Assembly (NCBI GenBank): GCA_035939775.1
Contig: DASZFO010000062.1
Coordinates: 1 to 48,908, forward strand
Direction: 5' to 3'
DNA: 48,908 nt
Origin: Pirellulales bacterium
Lineage (GTDB): Bacteria; Planctomycetota; Planctomycetia; Pirellulales; DATAWG01
This document shows positions 34,410 through 43,731 of this stretch, piece by piece. A model generated the notes under the pieces. That model was not told the origin of the DNA and did no database searches. It saw nothing but the letters and a program-made list of their open reading frames with translations. The stretch's first letter is position 1, and each line of letters begins with the position of its first letter. The translations under genes and the position numbers were made by a program.

Positions 34410-35930
34410 CTACGCGCGCTGGTCCATTCCGCGTAGCGGCTCGGCGTCGCCTCCATGCTTGGCCTCGGGAATTTCCGATTCCTCTTCCTCGCCGCCGCCG
34501 GCCGTTTGATCGACGGACTCCGTGTCCGTCCGATCCGGCTCAAACGGCACATCCTTGAAATTGGCGTGCGACAAGATGAGTTCAATCGTCTTGTTTTCGA
34601 TGATTTGGTTTCGCAACACGTCCATCAGGTCTTGCCGCTCAAGTTGGGCGCGCACCCGGCGCGGACTCTCGCCGCTTTGCCGCGCGATCAACTTGATTTC
34701 GTCGTCGTAATCCTGGGGGCTTTCTTCGATTTTCTCTTCTTCGGCGATCCGTTCGAGGATGAAATGCTCCTTGAGCGCGCGGGCCGTGTTCTCGGCGGTG
34801 CTCTGGCGGAGCCGGTTCTCGTGCGCGAGAATCTGCTCGTCGCTAAAGCCGCTGCGCTGCAATTCGAGTTTGGCCCGCTCGAGTTCGCGACGGCTCTGCC
34901 GCTTGAGCATCTCCGGGGGAAGGTCCCAATTGGCCGCGGCGACCAACAACGAAGTCACTTGCCGCCGCACGCGCTGCTGCTGGTGATAGACCAACTGGCG
35001 CTTGAGCGTCGCTTCCACCGCGTCGCGCAAATCCCCTTCGGCATTGCAGTCGAACTCGGCGAGCAACTCGGGTGTCATTTCGGGGAGCGCGAGCTTTTTC
35101 ACCTCGAGCACATCAACGACGGCCGAAATCTGCCGGCCACGGACCCGCTCATTCGGCGCTTCGTCGGAGAATTGAATCGGCAGGGTTCGCGATTGGCCCG
35201 CCTCGACTCCCTTCAATCCCTTGGCGAAATTCTCGATCTTACCGTCGCGGAAACTGAGCATCGACGCGAGCTTCACGGTCTTCTCGGGAATCTCAGTGAT
35301 CGTCTCGTCACCGTCTTTGACCGCAATATTCGCCGTGATGTAGTCGCCGGGAGAAGCCGGGCCATTCACCGGAACTAGCCGGCCCCGCGAAGCCAGCAAA
35401 CGCCCCAATTCCTGATCGATGTCCTTCGCGCTGATCTGGCGCACGGGTCGCTCGATCGTCAATCCTTTCCAGTGCGGCAGATCGAACTCGGGGCGGACCT
35501 CGATATCGAACTCGAAGCTCATTGGCCCCTCGTCGGGCAGCTCAATCGCCGCCGGATCGAGGTCCGGCTCGCTGATCGCCGCCAGGTTCTGTTCCTCCGT
35601 CACCTGGCTCAAGCTGTCCATCAAGAGCGAGCCCTTGACCTGGTCGGCCACATCCTTGCGAAAGCGATGCTCGACGAGTTTCCGCGGAGCACGGCCGGCG
35701 CGAAAGCCGGGCACTGTCGCCGTCGGCATCATGTCGGCGAACGCCTTGTCGAAATAGCGCTCGATATCGTCGCGGGGGACCGTCACGGTAACGTGCCGCT
35801 GGCAGGCGCCGGGGCTGTCGATCTGGACATTGAGCTTGAGCGGCTCGCGCTCCTCTTTTTCCGCGCCTTCCGCCTCATCCCCAGTGTCTTTCAGTTCAGC
35901 ATCTTCCAGTTCAGCGTCTTCAGGAGCCAT
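34410..35930 (-). CDS. tig: Trigger factor
   Basis: Ribosome-bound folding chaperone and peptidyl-prolyl isomerase. 506 aa, longer than the usual 430-450 because of an acidic N-terminal lead (EDAELEDAELKD, residues 4-30) and an acidic C-terminal tail. The ribosome-binding loop has VPGFRAGRAP at about 73-82 within the N-terminal domain; the PPIase domain follows (GDYITANIAVKDGDE to RQISAVVDVLEVKK); then the helical C-terminal domain. Gene order tig, clpP, clpP is the usual arrangement in many bacteria. A tRNA-Gly gene is 110 bases upstream on the same strand and may share its promoter. Confidence 0.95.
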   Translation of the reverse strand: MAPEDAELEDAELKDTGDEAEGAEKEEREPLKLNVQIDSPGACQRHVTVTVPRDDIERYFDKAFADMMPTATVPGFRAGRAPRKLVEHRFRKDVADQVKGSLLMDSLSQVTEEQNLAAISEPDLDPAAIELPDEGPMSFEFDIEVRPEFDLPHWKGLTIERPVRQISAKDIDQELGRLLASRGRLVPVNGPASPGDYITANIAVKDGDETITEIPEKTVKLASMLSFRDGKIENFAKGLKGVEAGQSRTLPIQFSDEAPNERVRGRQISAVVDVLEVKKLALPEMTPELLAEFDCNAEGDLRDAVEATLKRQLVYHQQQRVRRQVTSLLVAAANWDLPPEMLKRQSRRELERAKLELQRSGFSDEQILAHENRLRQSTAENTARALKEHFILERIAEEEKIEESPQDYDDEIKLIARQSGESPRRVRAQLERQDLMDVLRNQIIENKTIELILSHANFKDVPFEPDRTDTESVDQTAGGGEEEESEIPEAKHGGDAEPLRGMDQRA

Positions 35931-36040
35931 GGCCGTGCCGCGCTTGGGTTTGCTGTTGCCGTGCGAAGATCAATAACAAACAAATCCGGCAGGCCGTTGG
36001 GCAGCCGGCCGGAACACCAGAGATTGTCCAGTCTTCAAGA

Positions 36041-36112
36041 GCGGGTGATGGGAATCGAACCCACGACAACGACGTTGGCAACGTCGTGCTCTGCCAACTG
36101 AGCTACACCCGC
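36041..36112 (-). tRNA. tRNA-Gly (GCC)
   Basis: 72-base cloverleaf on the minus strand. Acceptor stem GCGGGTG pairs with CACCCGC; D-arm GCTC...GAGC; anticodon stem CGACG/CGTCG with loop TTGCCAA, anticodon GCC; T-arm GTGGG TTCGAAT CCCAT. The 3' CCA is not encoded. Promoter at 36174-36201; tig follows. Confidence 0.95.
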
Positions 36113-36173
36113 GACCACGTCCTGCGATGTATCCGCGATTGTCAGGTCCGTTGACAACTCTTGAATCTAGCGA

Positions 36174-36201
36174 TTATAGGCCCGACGTGACTGCTTGCAA
36201 G
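36174..36201 (-). promoter_or_regulatory. Promoter of tRNA-Gly, possibly also tig
   Basis: Minus strand: TTGCAA (36201-36196), 16-base spacer, TATAAT (36179-36174). Leaves about 55 bases of leader before the tRNA. The rest of the 415-base gap 35931-36345 holds the tRNA gene and nothing else I recognise. Confidence 0.65.
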
Positions 36202-36345
36202 GGCAGTTGCCGCCAACCGCCGCAGGCAACGCTATCATCTAGTTCCAATCAAGTTAAGTCCCTCGGCATCGGCTCGTCAAGTCCCTGGCTTCCCAACCTT
36301 GCCGGCCCGTTGCGACCCGTATTTGGCCCCATTATAGTGAATGAC

Positions 36346-36876
36346 ATGAAGGTTAAGCTGATCATCGTTTCGCCCGAGGTGAAGCCCAACGAGTACGACG
36401 TTGCGCTGCCCACCAAAATCGGCCGCGGCCACGAGGCGAAGCTCAAGCTCGTTCATCCCCAGGTAAGCCGCTTGCATTGCGAGTTGTTCGTCGACGGCGA
36501 CAAGCTGATGATCCGCGACCTCGAATCACTCAACGGCACCTTCGTCGACCAGCAGCGGATCGACGTGGACACGGCCATCCCCTCCGGCGCCACCGTAATG
36601 ATCGGCACGGTCATGTTCCGCCTGGTTTACGGCAAAGACATCGACCGCGTGCCACCTCCGGCCGCCACCAAGCTGGACAAGACGATCGGCGCTAGCGGCA
36701 CCCTGCGGCAGGAGACGGTGGCGAAAATCGCGAAAGGCGCCGCCGCCGCGAACCATACCGACAAATCCAAGGCAAAAAAGCAATCCCCTCCTCCTCAGCC
36801 GAAAGAGAGCACGAAGTCCAGTGAAGTGGGGGGCGAAGACGACGATCTCGACGACTTCCTCAAATCGATCATGTAA
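36346..36876 (+). CDS. FHA domain protein
   Basis: 176 aa; start ATG 36346 chosen because the domain begins at once (MKVKLIIVSPEVKPNEYDV). The forkhead-associated domain recognises phosphothreonine. Conserved residues: GRG at 26-28, VSRLHC at 40-45 with the Ser/Arg/His triad, and SLNGTFVD at 61-68. After residue 105 it is Ala/Lys/Pro-rich and disordered, ending in a strongly acidic EDDDLDDFLKSIM helix that might bind a partner. No kinase is next to it. The upstream frame is open but its codons are not domain-like. Confidence 0.92.
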   Translation: MKVKLIIVSPEVKPNEYDVALPTKIGRGHEAKLKLVHPQVSRLHCELFVDGDKLMIRDLESLNGTFVDQQRIDVDTAIPSGATVMIGTVMFRLVYGKDIDRVPPPAATKLDKTIGASGTLRQETVAKIAKGAAAANHTDKSKAKKQSPPPQPKESTKSSEVGGEDDDLDDFLKSIM

Positions 36877-36883
36877 AAGCGAA

Positions 36884-36969
36884 GAACAAATCCGGCGGGG
36901 ACTGTCCCCCTTTTGCGGAGTCCGCGGAGCAAAACGGGGACTGTCCCCTTTGCCCAGCCGGATTTGTTC
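36884..36969. repeat. Palindromic GGGGACTGTCCCC element, copy 2
   Basis: Outer arms gaacaaatccggc (36884-36896) and gccggatttgttc (36957-36969) are perfect; inner cores ggggactgtccccctttt and aaaacggggactgtcccc face each other. Lies between two convergent genes, eight bases after the FHA gene's stop codon. Confidence 0.8.
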
Positions 36970-36987
36970 GGCGCTCGAAGGCAGCCG

Positions 36988-38277
36988 CTACACGAACTTC
37001 GTCTTACCCGGCTTGGCCACTGCGGGCACCGGGATCGAACCCCATGCGTATTCCGCCGGCGAGAGATCTTCCTTGCTGTTGAATGCCTGGTCCCAGGTGA
37101 TTCGCTGGCCGGTGTAGGTCGCCATCCGGCCCATGATGGCCATCAGGCTGCTGCGGGCCATGTAGAGGCTGTTGTCGATCCGCCGGCTGGCGCGAATCGC
37201 GGCGAACAATTCGTTGTGCTCGACCTGATACATAAGCGGCGCCGGGCCGGAATACCGCCATTTCTCCGCCCCCGTGATCGTGTGGTTCATAAGCTGGGCC
37301 GAGCCTTTGGCGCCGATGATGTGGTCGTTCACGTCGGGTTCACAATCGCCCATTTGCCGGCAGTAGGAGAAGAGCTTCACGCCGTTGGCATATTCGTAGG
37401 TCACCGCGTGGTGGTCATAGATATTGCCGAATTGCTCTTCGGTCCGCACCTGCCGGCCCCCCACGCCGACGGCACTGGCCGGCGGCTCGTCGTGCATGAT
37501 CCAGGCGGCCTTATCGAGACTATGAATGTGCTGCTCGACGATGTGGTCTCCCGATAGCCACGTATAGTAGAGCCAATTGCGCATCTGGTATTCCATTTCG
37601 CTCCACTCGGGTTTGCGCGGGCGTTGCCAGAGCAGGCCGGTCAGATAGGTGGAGTGCATCGCCACCACGTCGCCGATCGCGCCCTCGTGGATCTTCTCGA
37701 CAATTGCTCGCTTCGGAAGATCGTAACGCCAGCAAAGCCCCGAGACGACGCAGAGGTCTTTCTTCTTTGCTTCCTCGGCCGTCTTGAGCACCGAGCGGAT
37801 GCCGGGCGCATCAACCGCGACCGGTTTCTCGCAGAAGATGTGCTTGCCCGCCTCGACGGCGGCTTGGAAGTGCAGCGGGCGAAAGTGCGGTGGGGTCGTC
37901 AAAATGACGACATCGATCCCCGCGCCGAGCACGCCTTTATGTGCATCGAAGCCCGTGAAGCAGCGATCGGGAGGCACATCGAATTTGTTCGGCTGGTCCT
38001 TGAATTTCTCGCTGATGATGCGATGGCTCATCTGCAAGCGATCGTCAAAGGCATCGCCCATCGCCACGAGCTTCGATCCGTTGTCGGCATGGAGCGCTTG
38101 CTGGGCAGCCTCCGTCCCGCGGCCGCCGCAGCCGATCAGGCCGACCTTGATCGTGTCGTCGACTGAGGCGTGGGCAGCGCGCGAAATGGCGAGCGTTCCG
38201 GCCAATGCCCCGCCCGCGGCGACCACGCTGGAAGATTTGAGAAAATCACGGCGAGACGGCGGGAGAGTGTTTGACAT
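36988..38277 (-). CDS. Gfo/Idh/MocA family oxidoreductase, Tat-exported
   Basis: 429 aa NAD(P)-dependent oxidoreductase of the glucose-fructose oxidoreductase/inositol dehydrogenase family, acting on sugars or sugar-derived substrates. Residues 1-40 are a Tat signal (SRRDFLKSSSVVAAGGALAG) so the folded enzyme with cofactor is exported. Rossmann motif VGLIGCGGRGTEAAQ at about 45-60; catalytic-region CEKPVAVDAPG near 150; a large C-terminal substrate domain. Planctomycetes carry many such copies, so the substrate cannot be told. ATG at 38277; 20 bases upstream ends the DUF1570 gene. Confidence 0.93.
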   Translation of the reverse strand: MSNTLPPSRRDFLKSSSVVAAGGALAGTLAISRAAHASVDDTIKVGLIGCGGRGTEAAQQALHADNGSKLVAMGDAFDDRLQMSHRIISEKFKDQPNKFDVPPDRCFTGFDAHKGVLGAGIDVVILTTPPHFRPLHFQAAVEAGKHIFCEKPVAVDAPGIRSVLKTAEEAKKKDLCVVSGLCWRYDLPKRAIVEKIHEGAIGDVVAMHSTYLTGLLWQRPRKPEWSEMEYQMRNWLYYTWLSGDHIVEQHIHSLDKAAWIMHDEPPASAVGVGGRQVRTEEQFGNIYDHHAVTYEYANGVKLFSYCRQMGDCEPDVNDHIIGAKGSAQLMNHTITGAEKWRYSGPAPLMYQVEHNELFAAIRASRRIDNSLYMARSSLMAIMGRMATYTGQRITWDQAFNSKEDLSPAEYAWGSIPVPAVAKPGKTKFV

Positions 38278-38297
38278 GCGGAGAATCCTTGATTGGG

Positions 38298-39482
38298 CTA
38301 GCGAAGTCTTTGCATGAATTTCACAAAATCGGCGTCCAGGCGGTCCAGATCGTCGCCAAACGCCGTCTTGAATTCTTTGATTCGCAACTCGACGCGCTGT
38401 TCGGGCGGTGGAACGACAAGCGTCTTCTTGGCCGCCATCAGTTCCATATACGCCAGAAACTCCTTCGGTTTCTGGTGGATTAGATAATAATTCAGCGCCC
38501 AGGCCTCTGCATAGGCGTCGACCGCCTGCTGCGGGTCGCGAAATCGCGTGTCGTCGGAAATCAGAGAGAGGAGCGATTTTTTCGGCCGCCGGGTCTGATA
38601 ATACTCCCCAAACCGATCGAGCCGCGCGCGGTTCACCGCGCCGATCGTCTTCCAGCCTTTGGAGTTGCCCAAATCAGGGGTCTCGAAATAAACGGCCAGC
38701 CCTTCGAGAATCCACAGCGGAATGTCGGCGAAGCGGGTTTGCAGTCCGCAGTTGAAGGCGAGCTGGTGCGTCGCTTCGTGGATGATCGTGGCCACCATCG
38801 CCTCGGCCTCCGGTCGGGCGAGCATCAAGTTGATCTCGTGGGGCGAGCCGCGTGTATCCCCCTTCCGTCGCAGCGATTCCACGCCAGTCAGATCGTACAT
38901 CGTCACGCGATTGGAGCGCAGGCTATAAAAGGCGATGATCGCGCTGGCGCTGGCACCCAATTCGGGCTGCACTTGAGCCGCGTAACCGTCACGCGTGGCG
39001 AACACGAGCACCAAGAGCGGCAAGTCCGGATCGTGAATCTTAAAGCCACGATTTCGCCAATAATTCAAAAATGCCGTATACAGCCGCTCGTAAAGTGCCC
39101 CAACCCATTGGGCGTAGGCCCGAGATGTGTTGTGGCAGATAACATAATGCGCGGTCGTATAGGTCTCGAAGCCGGCGGGTAGTTCGTCGCGAACCTTCTT
39201 CGCGGCCTCGGATTGCGAGAGCGGCGCGAACGGCTCGGCGTCTTGCTTATGATCGACGATCTCCTGTGGCTCGATGTTCCAGAGCGTTCCGTCGGAGGCG
39301 AGCAGCATGACGCCGCCGTCCTTGGCCGTCACCATGAGCTTGCCGGAGATTTGAGTCTCCTTGCCGCCGCGCCGAAACGTGATCTGATCGGCGGCCAAAG
39401 CGTTGCCAGCTAGAAGCGCGATGGACAAAATCGCGGCGAAGCATGCGAAACGTCGGTTATTCTTCGGGCAAAGCTTCGGCAT
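38298..39482 (-). CDS. DUF1570 domain protein, putative zinc metallopeptidase
   Basis: 394 aa exported protein; signal peptide RFACFAAILSIALLAGNALA. The first part (40-95) is a small beta domain (ITFRRGGKETQISGKLMVTA). The main domain carries an HExxH motif, HEATHQLAFN around residue 255, then WILEGLAVYFETPDLGN with a downstream Glu that would complete a gluzincin-type zinc site. DUF1570 is common in planctomycetes and is considered peptidase-like. Start ATG 39482. It is closely packed between the ABC permease (37 bases) and the oxidoreductase (20 bases), an operon-like spacing. Confidence 0.85.
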   Translation of the reverse strand: MPKLCPKNNRRFACFAAILSIALLAGNALAADQITFRRGGKETQISGKLMVTAKDGGVMLLASDGTLWNIEPQEIVDHKQDAEPFAPLSQSEAAKKVRDELPAGFETYTTAHYVICHNTSRAYAQWVGALYERLYTAFLNYWRNRGFKIHDPDLPLLVLVFATRDGYAAQVQPELGASASAIIAFYSLRSNRVTMYDLTGVESLRRKGDTRGSPHEINLMLARPEAEAMVATIIHEATHQLAFNCGLQTRFADIPLWILEGLAVYFETPDLGNSKGWKTIGAVNRARLDRFGEYYQTRRPKKSLLSLISDDTRFRDPQQAVDAYAEAWALNYYLIHQKPKEFLAYMELMAAKKTLVVPPPEQRVELRIKEFKTAFGDDLDRLDADFVKFMQRLR

Positions 39483-39519
39483 CGTTTGATTATAGCCGGC
39501 CCATTGAGGATTCGCATTC

Positions 39520-41049
39520 CTATCCCACAAGCCGACTCCTGCCGGCGATCCTCACGATCCCGAAGAAGATTGCCAGAAGAATGCCGCCGGCCAAAAACAG
39601 AAACAGGCTCAAGGCGGCCAGCTCGTTTTGAATGTTGAAGTGCAACATCTGGGCGACGCGGGTGCCGAGCGTATCGACTCCCGGCGGCGTGACCATGATC
39701 GTGGCCGACAACTCGCCGATCGCCACGACGAACGCGGCGAGCCACGCCACCGCCAGTGCAGGCCAGCGGAGCGGGAAGGCGATGCGCCAAAAGCGGGTCC
39801 AACGTCCCGCGCCATCGAGGGCCGCCGCGTCAAGCAATTCGTTGGGAATGGATCGCAGCGCGTGCCAAACAATGAACATCGCCACCGGAAACGCCCGTAT
39901 CGCCTGGGCGCTGCTCACGACGACGATGCTGCGGTCGTATAGGACATTCAGGGCCGGTAAAGACGGCCAATTGAAAACCGCGATCAGCGCCATTCCGATG
40001 AGTGGACCTGGAACCGACAAGGCCGCCACCGCGAGGATAAGCGCCGGCAGGCCGCCCCACGGACCGCGCCGCGCGAGCCAACCGAGCGGCAGAGCAACTG
40101 CCATCGCGCTGCATGCGGCCACGACTGCGATTACGAGCGACCAGGACAATTCGCGATCGTAGCGCACGGGGCTGGCGGCCACCGATTCTGCGCATTTCAC
40201 TAGCGACCAGCCGCGCGAGATTTCGTTGCCGGCGGGCGTAAGCGTCACCCCCGCTTTGTAGATCAAACTGACCAAGGGAACGCCGACCGTCCCCAGTGCG
40301 CCCGCCCCCACGAGTCCCGACGCGAATCCGCGCCAGCGGCCCAATCGAAAGACGAGCAGCGGTCGCTGAGAAAGTTGCGGCCGCCAGCGGCCCACAGCCA
40401 TGCAGAGCAGCACCCCGAACAGCGCAAGGCAACTGGTGACGGCAACGCCGACGAGCGCCGTGGGGGGCGGGCCGGGGTCCGTGCCGAGCGCAAATTGCGT
40501 GTAAATCTCTTCGGCGTACGTTCGCAATCGAGTCGCGCCGGTTTGGAACAGATCGGTCACGGTCATTTCCGTCGCCACGCCGATCGCCACCCAAACCGCC
40601 GAGAGCCCGATTGTCGGCAGCGCTTGGCGAAGCGTCACGCGCATGAACACCTGCCAAGGGGCGCCATCTAGAAGCGCCAGTTCTTCCAACCCGGGTTCAA
40701 CCAGCCGTACCGATGCACCGACGATCATCGTCACCCACGGAATCGCGGCCACCGCATGGACCCAGATCGCCCCGCGCCAGCCTTCGAGCAGACCCGCCTG
40801 ATATGGCGATGCGGTGAGCAGCGTGAACCAGCCCGAGGCGCCAAACCCGGCCTGCCAAGCCGCCGCTTGAAGATAGAGCGGAACGACCAAGAGCAGACAG
40901 AGAACCGCGACCGCCGCCCGCCGGAAGTAGATGTCCGTGCGATATAACGCGACCGCCAGCGCCGTTCCAAGCGGAATGCTGATCGCCAGCGTCCCTGCGA
41001 TCAAGAGCAGCGTATTTTCGACAAGCCACCAGCTTCGAGCGTCCGCCAT
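39520..41049 (-). CDS. ABC transporter permease, two fused permease domains (Fe3+/thiamine type)
   Basis: 509 aa inner-membrane protein with two homologous permease halves of the FbpB/ThiP/SfuB type, about 12 helices. Each half has an EAA-type cytoplasmic loop that contacts the ATPase: LEELALLDGAPWQVFMRV near 140-155 and NELLDAAALDGAGRWTRF near 435-450. I start at ATG 41049 (MADARSWWLVENTLLLIAG), because codons upstream are encoded by a repeat (PAPQKGTVSGRSCA). Neither the ATP-binding protein nor the substrate-binding protein is in this window. Substrate, perhaps iron(III) or thiamine, is not determined. Confidence 0.88.
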   Translation of the reverse strand: MADARSWWLVENTLLLIAGTLAISIPLGTALAVALYRTDIYFRRAAVAVLCLLLVVPLYLQAAAWQAGFGASGWFTLLTASPYQAGLLEGWRGAIWVHAVAAIPWVTMIVGASVRLVEPGLEELALLDGAPWQVFMRVTLRQALPTIGLSAVWVAIGVATEMTVTDLFQTGATRLRTYAEEIYTQFALGTDPGPPPTALVGVAVTSCLALFGVLLCMAVGRWRPQLSQRPLLVFRLGRWRGFASGLVGAGALGTVGVPLVSLIYKAGVTLTPAGNEISRGWSLVKCAESVAASPVRYDRELSWSLVIAVVAACSAMAVALPLGWLARRGPWGGLPALILAVAALSVPGPLIGMALIAVFNWPSLPALNVLYDRSIVVVSSAQAIRAFPVAMFIVWHALRSIPNELLDAAALDGAGRWTRFWRIAFPLRWPALAVAWLAAFVVAIGELSATIMVTPPGVDTLGTRVAQMLHFNIQNELAALSLFLFLAGGILLAIFFGIVRIAGRSRLVG

Positions 41050-41056
41050 TGCGCAA

Positions 41057-41162
41057 GAACGTCCGGAGACTGTCCCCTTTTGTGGAGCGGGTACCATCGC
41101 CGCGACGGTCGGGAACAAAAGGGGATTGTCCCCTTCCCCTAGGCGGTTCTCGGATCGGCTCT
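41057..41162. repeat. Palindromic GGGGACTGTCCCC element, copy 3
   Basis: Core agactgtccccttttgt (41067-41083) faces acaaaaggggattgtcccc (41115-41133). The right end, ggcggttctcggatcggctc, matches the arm of copy 4 at 47167-47187 in 19 of 20 positions. It fills the gap between the SPFH gene and the permease and overlaps the SPFH stop codon (TAG, 41163-41161). Confidence 0.8.
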
Positions 41163-42549
41163 AATACTGATCGCTACCAGTAAGTTTCTCTTCCACCTTG
41201 TCGGCCTGCCAGGCGATGGCGGTGAGCACCTGCGAAATGAGCGGGCCGGTGAGCGTGTCGGCCAAGATGCTCCCTTGCAACGTGACCATCTCTTGATCTC
41301 CGACTTTATCGAAGGCGAACGCCCCGTGCACTAGCTTCGAGTTGTAGCGAAGCAGGGCCGCCGCGTTTTGCTCGGTCGCCGCGCCGCAGGTCGAGCGGAA
41401 GTTCACCGTGGGATGTCCGCTCTCGTCGTGCTGGCCAAAGGTGATCGTGACGACTTGCTTCCGCAGGGTGCCGACAGGAACGGTGACCTGCCAGGAATCG
41501 CCGCTTTCGTCGAGCTTGTAACCGCCGGCCTTGACGACGTTTCGCACCAACTCCCGCGGATCGACCGAGCCCGACAAATCGAGATCGTCGAAATTCGGCA
41601 ACGCGCCGCCGGCGGCGCTCGTCGTCGCCGCGGCGATCGTCGGCGCGGCTTGCGGCGGTGCGGCCTGCGGCGCCTGCGGTTGCGGCGGTTGCGCGGCGCC
41701 CGCGGCCATTGCTTCGCGGATCATGCCGGGCATCATCATTCCAAAACCGGCGCCCATTCCCATTCCCATCGCCGGCGCACCCATTCCGCCGCCTCCCTGC
41801 TCGGCCATCTTCGCCATGCTCTGGGCGGCTTGGAACTTCATAAAGGCATTCAAATCGCCGACGGCGCCCATCGAGCTGCGGGCGTCGATCGCCTGCTGGA
41901 CCTCGTCCGGCGGGGTGATCGCGTTGATGAAGAAATCGACCAGTTCCAGTCCGTATTTGGCGAAATCGGTGGCGACTTTCGCCCGCGCGCCGGAGGCGAT
42001 TTGCTCGTAGTGCGCCGGCATGTCGAGCAGGCTCATGCCGGCAGCGCCGAGCAAATCGGCCAGGCGCGATACGATCAGGTCGCGGAGGAACGACGTGACG
42101 GCGTCGGTCGTGTATTTCCCCTGCGTGCCGACCAGCGTGTTGAGCAGCACGGAACTATCCGCGACGCGGAGCGAGTATTTGCCGAACGACCGCAGCCGCA
42201 CCATGCCGAAATCCTTGTCGCGAAAAACGATCGGCTGAGGCGTGCCCCATTTCTGATCGACGAACGTCTGCTTGCCCACAAAGTAGACGGAAGCCTGAAA
42301 CGGCGATTTCTCCCAGGGGATCGTCAGTAGTCGCGTGAGGATCGGCACATTGGCGGTCGTGAGCGTGTGCCGGCCCGGGGCAAATGAGTCGAGCGCTTTG
42401 CCGTCGCGAAAGAAGATCCCTTCCTGATTCTGTTGAACGATCAACTGCGCGCCGTATTTGATGTCCGCCGAGCCTTCCTGCGGAATCCGCTGCACGAGCG
42501 ATTGGTTCGATTCATCGAAAAACTGTATGACTTCAAGCCGGATTCCCAT
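41161..42549 (-). CDS. SPFH/YdjI-type domain protein
   Basis: 462 aa, start ATG 42549. N-terminal half is an SPFH-like module ([20 protein letters not shown], residues 18-37; [36 protein letters not shown]-like strand/helix at 200-215), as in YdjI, which organises membranes or handles protein complexes. A Gly/Met-rich stretch ([15 protein letters not shown]) and Pro/Ala/Gln-rich linker follow, then a C-terminal domain from about 330 ([36 protein letters not shown]) that resembles the small YbjN/CesT-type chaperone fold. No signal peptide. Associated with the upstream coiled-coil gene. Confidence 0.82.
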   Translation of the reverse strand: MGIRLEVIQFFDESNQSLVQRIPQEGSADIKYGAQLIVQQNQEGIFFRDGKALDSFAPGRHTLTTANVPILTRLLTIPWEKSPFQASVYFVGKQTFVDQKWGTPQPIVFRDKDFGMVRLRSFGKYSLRVADSSVLLNTLVGTQGKYTTDAVTSFLRDLIVSRLADLLGAAGMSLLDMPAHYEQIASGARAKVATDFAKYGLELVDFFINAITPPDEVQQAIDARSSMGAVGDLNAFMKFQAAQSMAKMAEQGGGGMGAPAMGMGMGAGFGMMMPGMIREAMAAGAAQPPQPQAPQAAPPQAAPTIAAATTSAAGGALPNFDDLDLSGSVDPRELVRNVVKAGGYKLDESGDSWQVTVPVGTLRKQVVTITFGQHDESGHPTVNFRSTCGAATEQNAAALLRYNSKLVHGAFAFDKVGDQEMVTLQGSILADTLTGPLISQVLTAIAWQADKVEEKLTGSDQY

Positions 42550-42587
42550 CACGCTTCACTCGTTGTTTGTTTTGAGAACGTATTTCC

Positions 42588-42697
42588 TAGTAGCCGTAGG
42601 GTGCGTCAAGGCTCTGCGCAGACGCACCGCGCCAGTGACACAATCCAGACTCCGGGCTGGTTCCGGTGCGTTTGCGCGGACTTGACGCGCCCTACCA
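42588..42697. repeat. GGTGCGTC-GACGCACC repeat, copy 3
   Basis: Left gtagggtgcgtcaaggctct plus gcgcagacgcacc; right ggtgcgtttgcgcggacttg plus acgcgccctac. Two inverted copies face each other around a 30-base centre. This is the most complete copy and fills the gap between the SPFH gene and the coiled-coil gene. Confidence 0.8.
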
Positions 42698-42729
42698 GTA
42701 TTTGATTCGTCGTTCGCCATTCGTCATTT

Positions 42730-43365
42730 CTATTCGAGCCCTTTGAGGACGTCCGCGCGCTGGTCGCATTGCTGCATAATCGCGTCGAGTTGTTCGTTCA
42801 ACCGCGGTAGAAACGCGACCGGATCTGGTGGCCCGGACTCGTTCGGCGCGACGGGCATCGCGGGAATGCTTGTCGCGGCGGAAGCTGCCGTCCCGGCGGC
42901 AGCCGCGGGATCGGCAGCGGCAACCGCGGCAGGCCTGCTGGCCGGCAATCCGGCCAGCCGCTTGAGCGATTCGGAAAACTCCTCGACCCGCTGCATCAGC
43001 GCCACATCGTGCTCGTAGACTCGGTCGAGCCGAGCCTCGTCGACGCGAACCAAATCGAAGATGCCGCTGTATCCCTGCCAAGCTCCGCGGATGCGGGCGA
43101 TCGTCAAATCGAGTTTCGCCCGCAGCCGATCGTATTGGGTCAGCAAATCGAGCCGACCGGCGTCGGCCAATTGCGATGCGATGGTGTCGAGCGATCGCTT
43201 CGCCTGTTGAAGTCGGTCGGACAACCAGGTGCGCTCGAGCGCATCGCTGTCCCGGCGATATTCCTTTTCGAGATAACCGCGGAAGCCCGGGATATGGCGG
43301 AGCACCGTCTCCAGGGCGTTGCGGTGTTCCATGTGCTGGCGAGGTTCGGGCACGGCATCCTCCAC
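42730..43365 (-). CDS. Coiled-coil hypothetical protein next to the SPFH gene
   Basis: 211 aa. Starts at GTG 43365 or ATG 43332 (MEHRNALETVLRHIPG); neither has a clear ribosome site. Long helices: YLEKEYRRDSDALERTWLSD, SLDTIASQLADAGRLDLLTQ, YDRLRAKLDLTIARIRG, then VALMQRVEEFSESLKRLAGL, an Ala-rich linker (AAVAAADPAAAAGTAASAA) and a final helix LPRLNEQLDAIMQQCDQRAD. I do not recognise the family, but coiled-coil proteins beside YdjI-type SPFH genes are known in several phyla, so a partner role is a fair inference. Confidence 0.65.
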   Translation of the reverse strand: MEDAVPEPRQHMEHRNALETVLRHIPGFRGYLEKEYRRDSDALERTWLSDRLQQAKRSLDTIASQLADAGRLDLLTQYDRLRAKLDLTIARIRGAWQGYSGIFDLVRVDEARLDRVYEHDVALMQRVEEFSESLKRLAGLPASRPAAVAAADPAAAAGTAASAATSIPAMPVAPNESGPPDPVAFLPRLNEQLDAIMQQCDQRADVLKGLE

Positions 43366-43731
43366 GTGGCGATAGGTTCCAGCGGCGGGCGAGAACGAAT
43401 TATCTCACTGGCAGCGAATCAATTGAAGCGATCGGCAACCGCCAATATGTCAAACTTGCCGGCGAGAGTTATTCGCAGTCTGCGGACGTATCTTGCCTGT
43501 TCGCCGCTCGAATCGCCGCTATCATACCAGCTTCGCCTGCATGCTGGCAAACGATTTGCCGCCCTAACAATCAAGCCGGCCGGGAATTACGTCGAAATAA
43601 GGGCAGCGGCAGCCGAACTGTTAGCCGCTCTTGGTCGAAAGCGGGGAATTCTGCTATAGTTCGCCCCTCTCACGTATGGCTTTCTCATCTGGCTCGCCGT
43701 CTTTCTGATCTCTCAACTCTCGCGACCACCG
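43366..43731. other. 366-base divergent intergenic region
   Basis: Lies between two divergent genes. Apart from a weak candidate promoter at 43631-43660 I see no coding sequence, repeat or structured RNA here. Confidence 0.4.
43631..43660 (+). promoter_or_regulatory. Weak candidate promoter of the HEAT-repeat lipoprotein
   Basis: TTGGTC (43631-43636), 18-base spacer, TATAGT (43655-43660), 72 bases before the gene. Only a modest match. Confidence 0.35.

Noticed and set aside
37025-37050. tRNA-like T-arm sequence (gggatcgaacccca)
   Set aside because: It is inside the conserved C-terminus of the Gfo/Idh/MocA gene and no acceptor, D or anticodon stem can be built around it.
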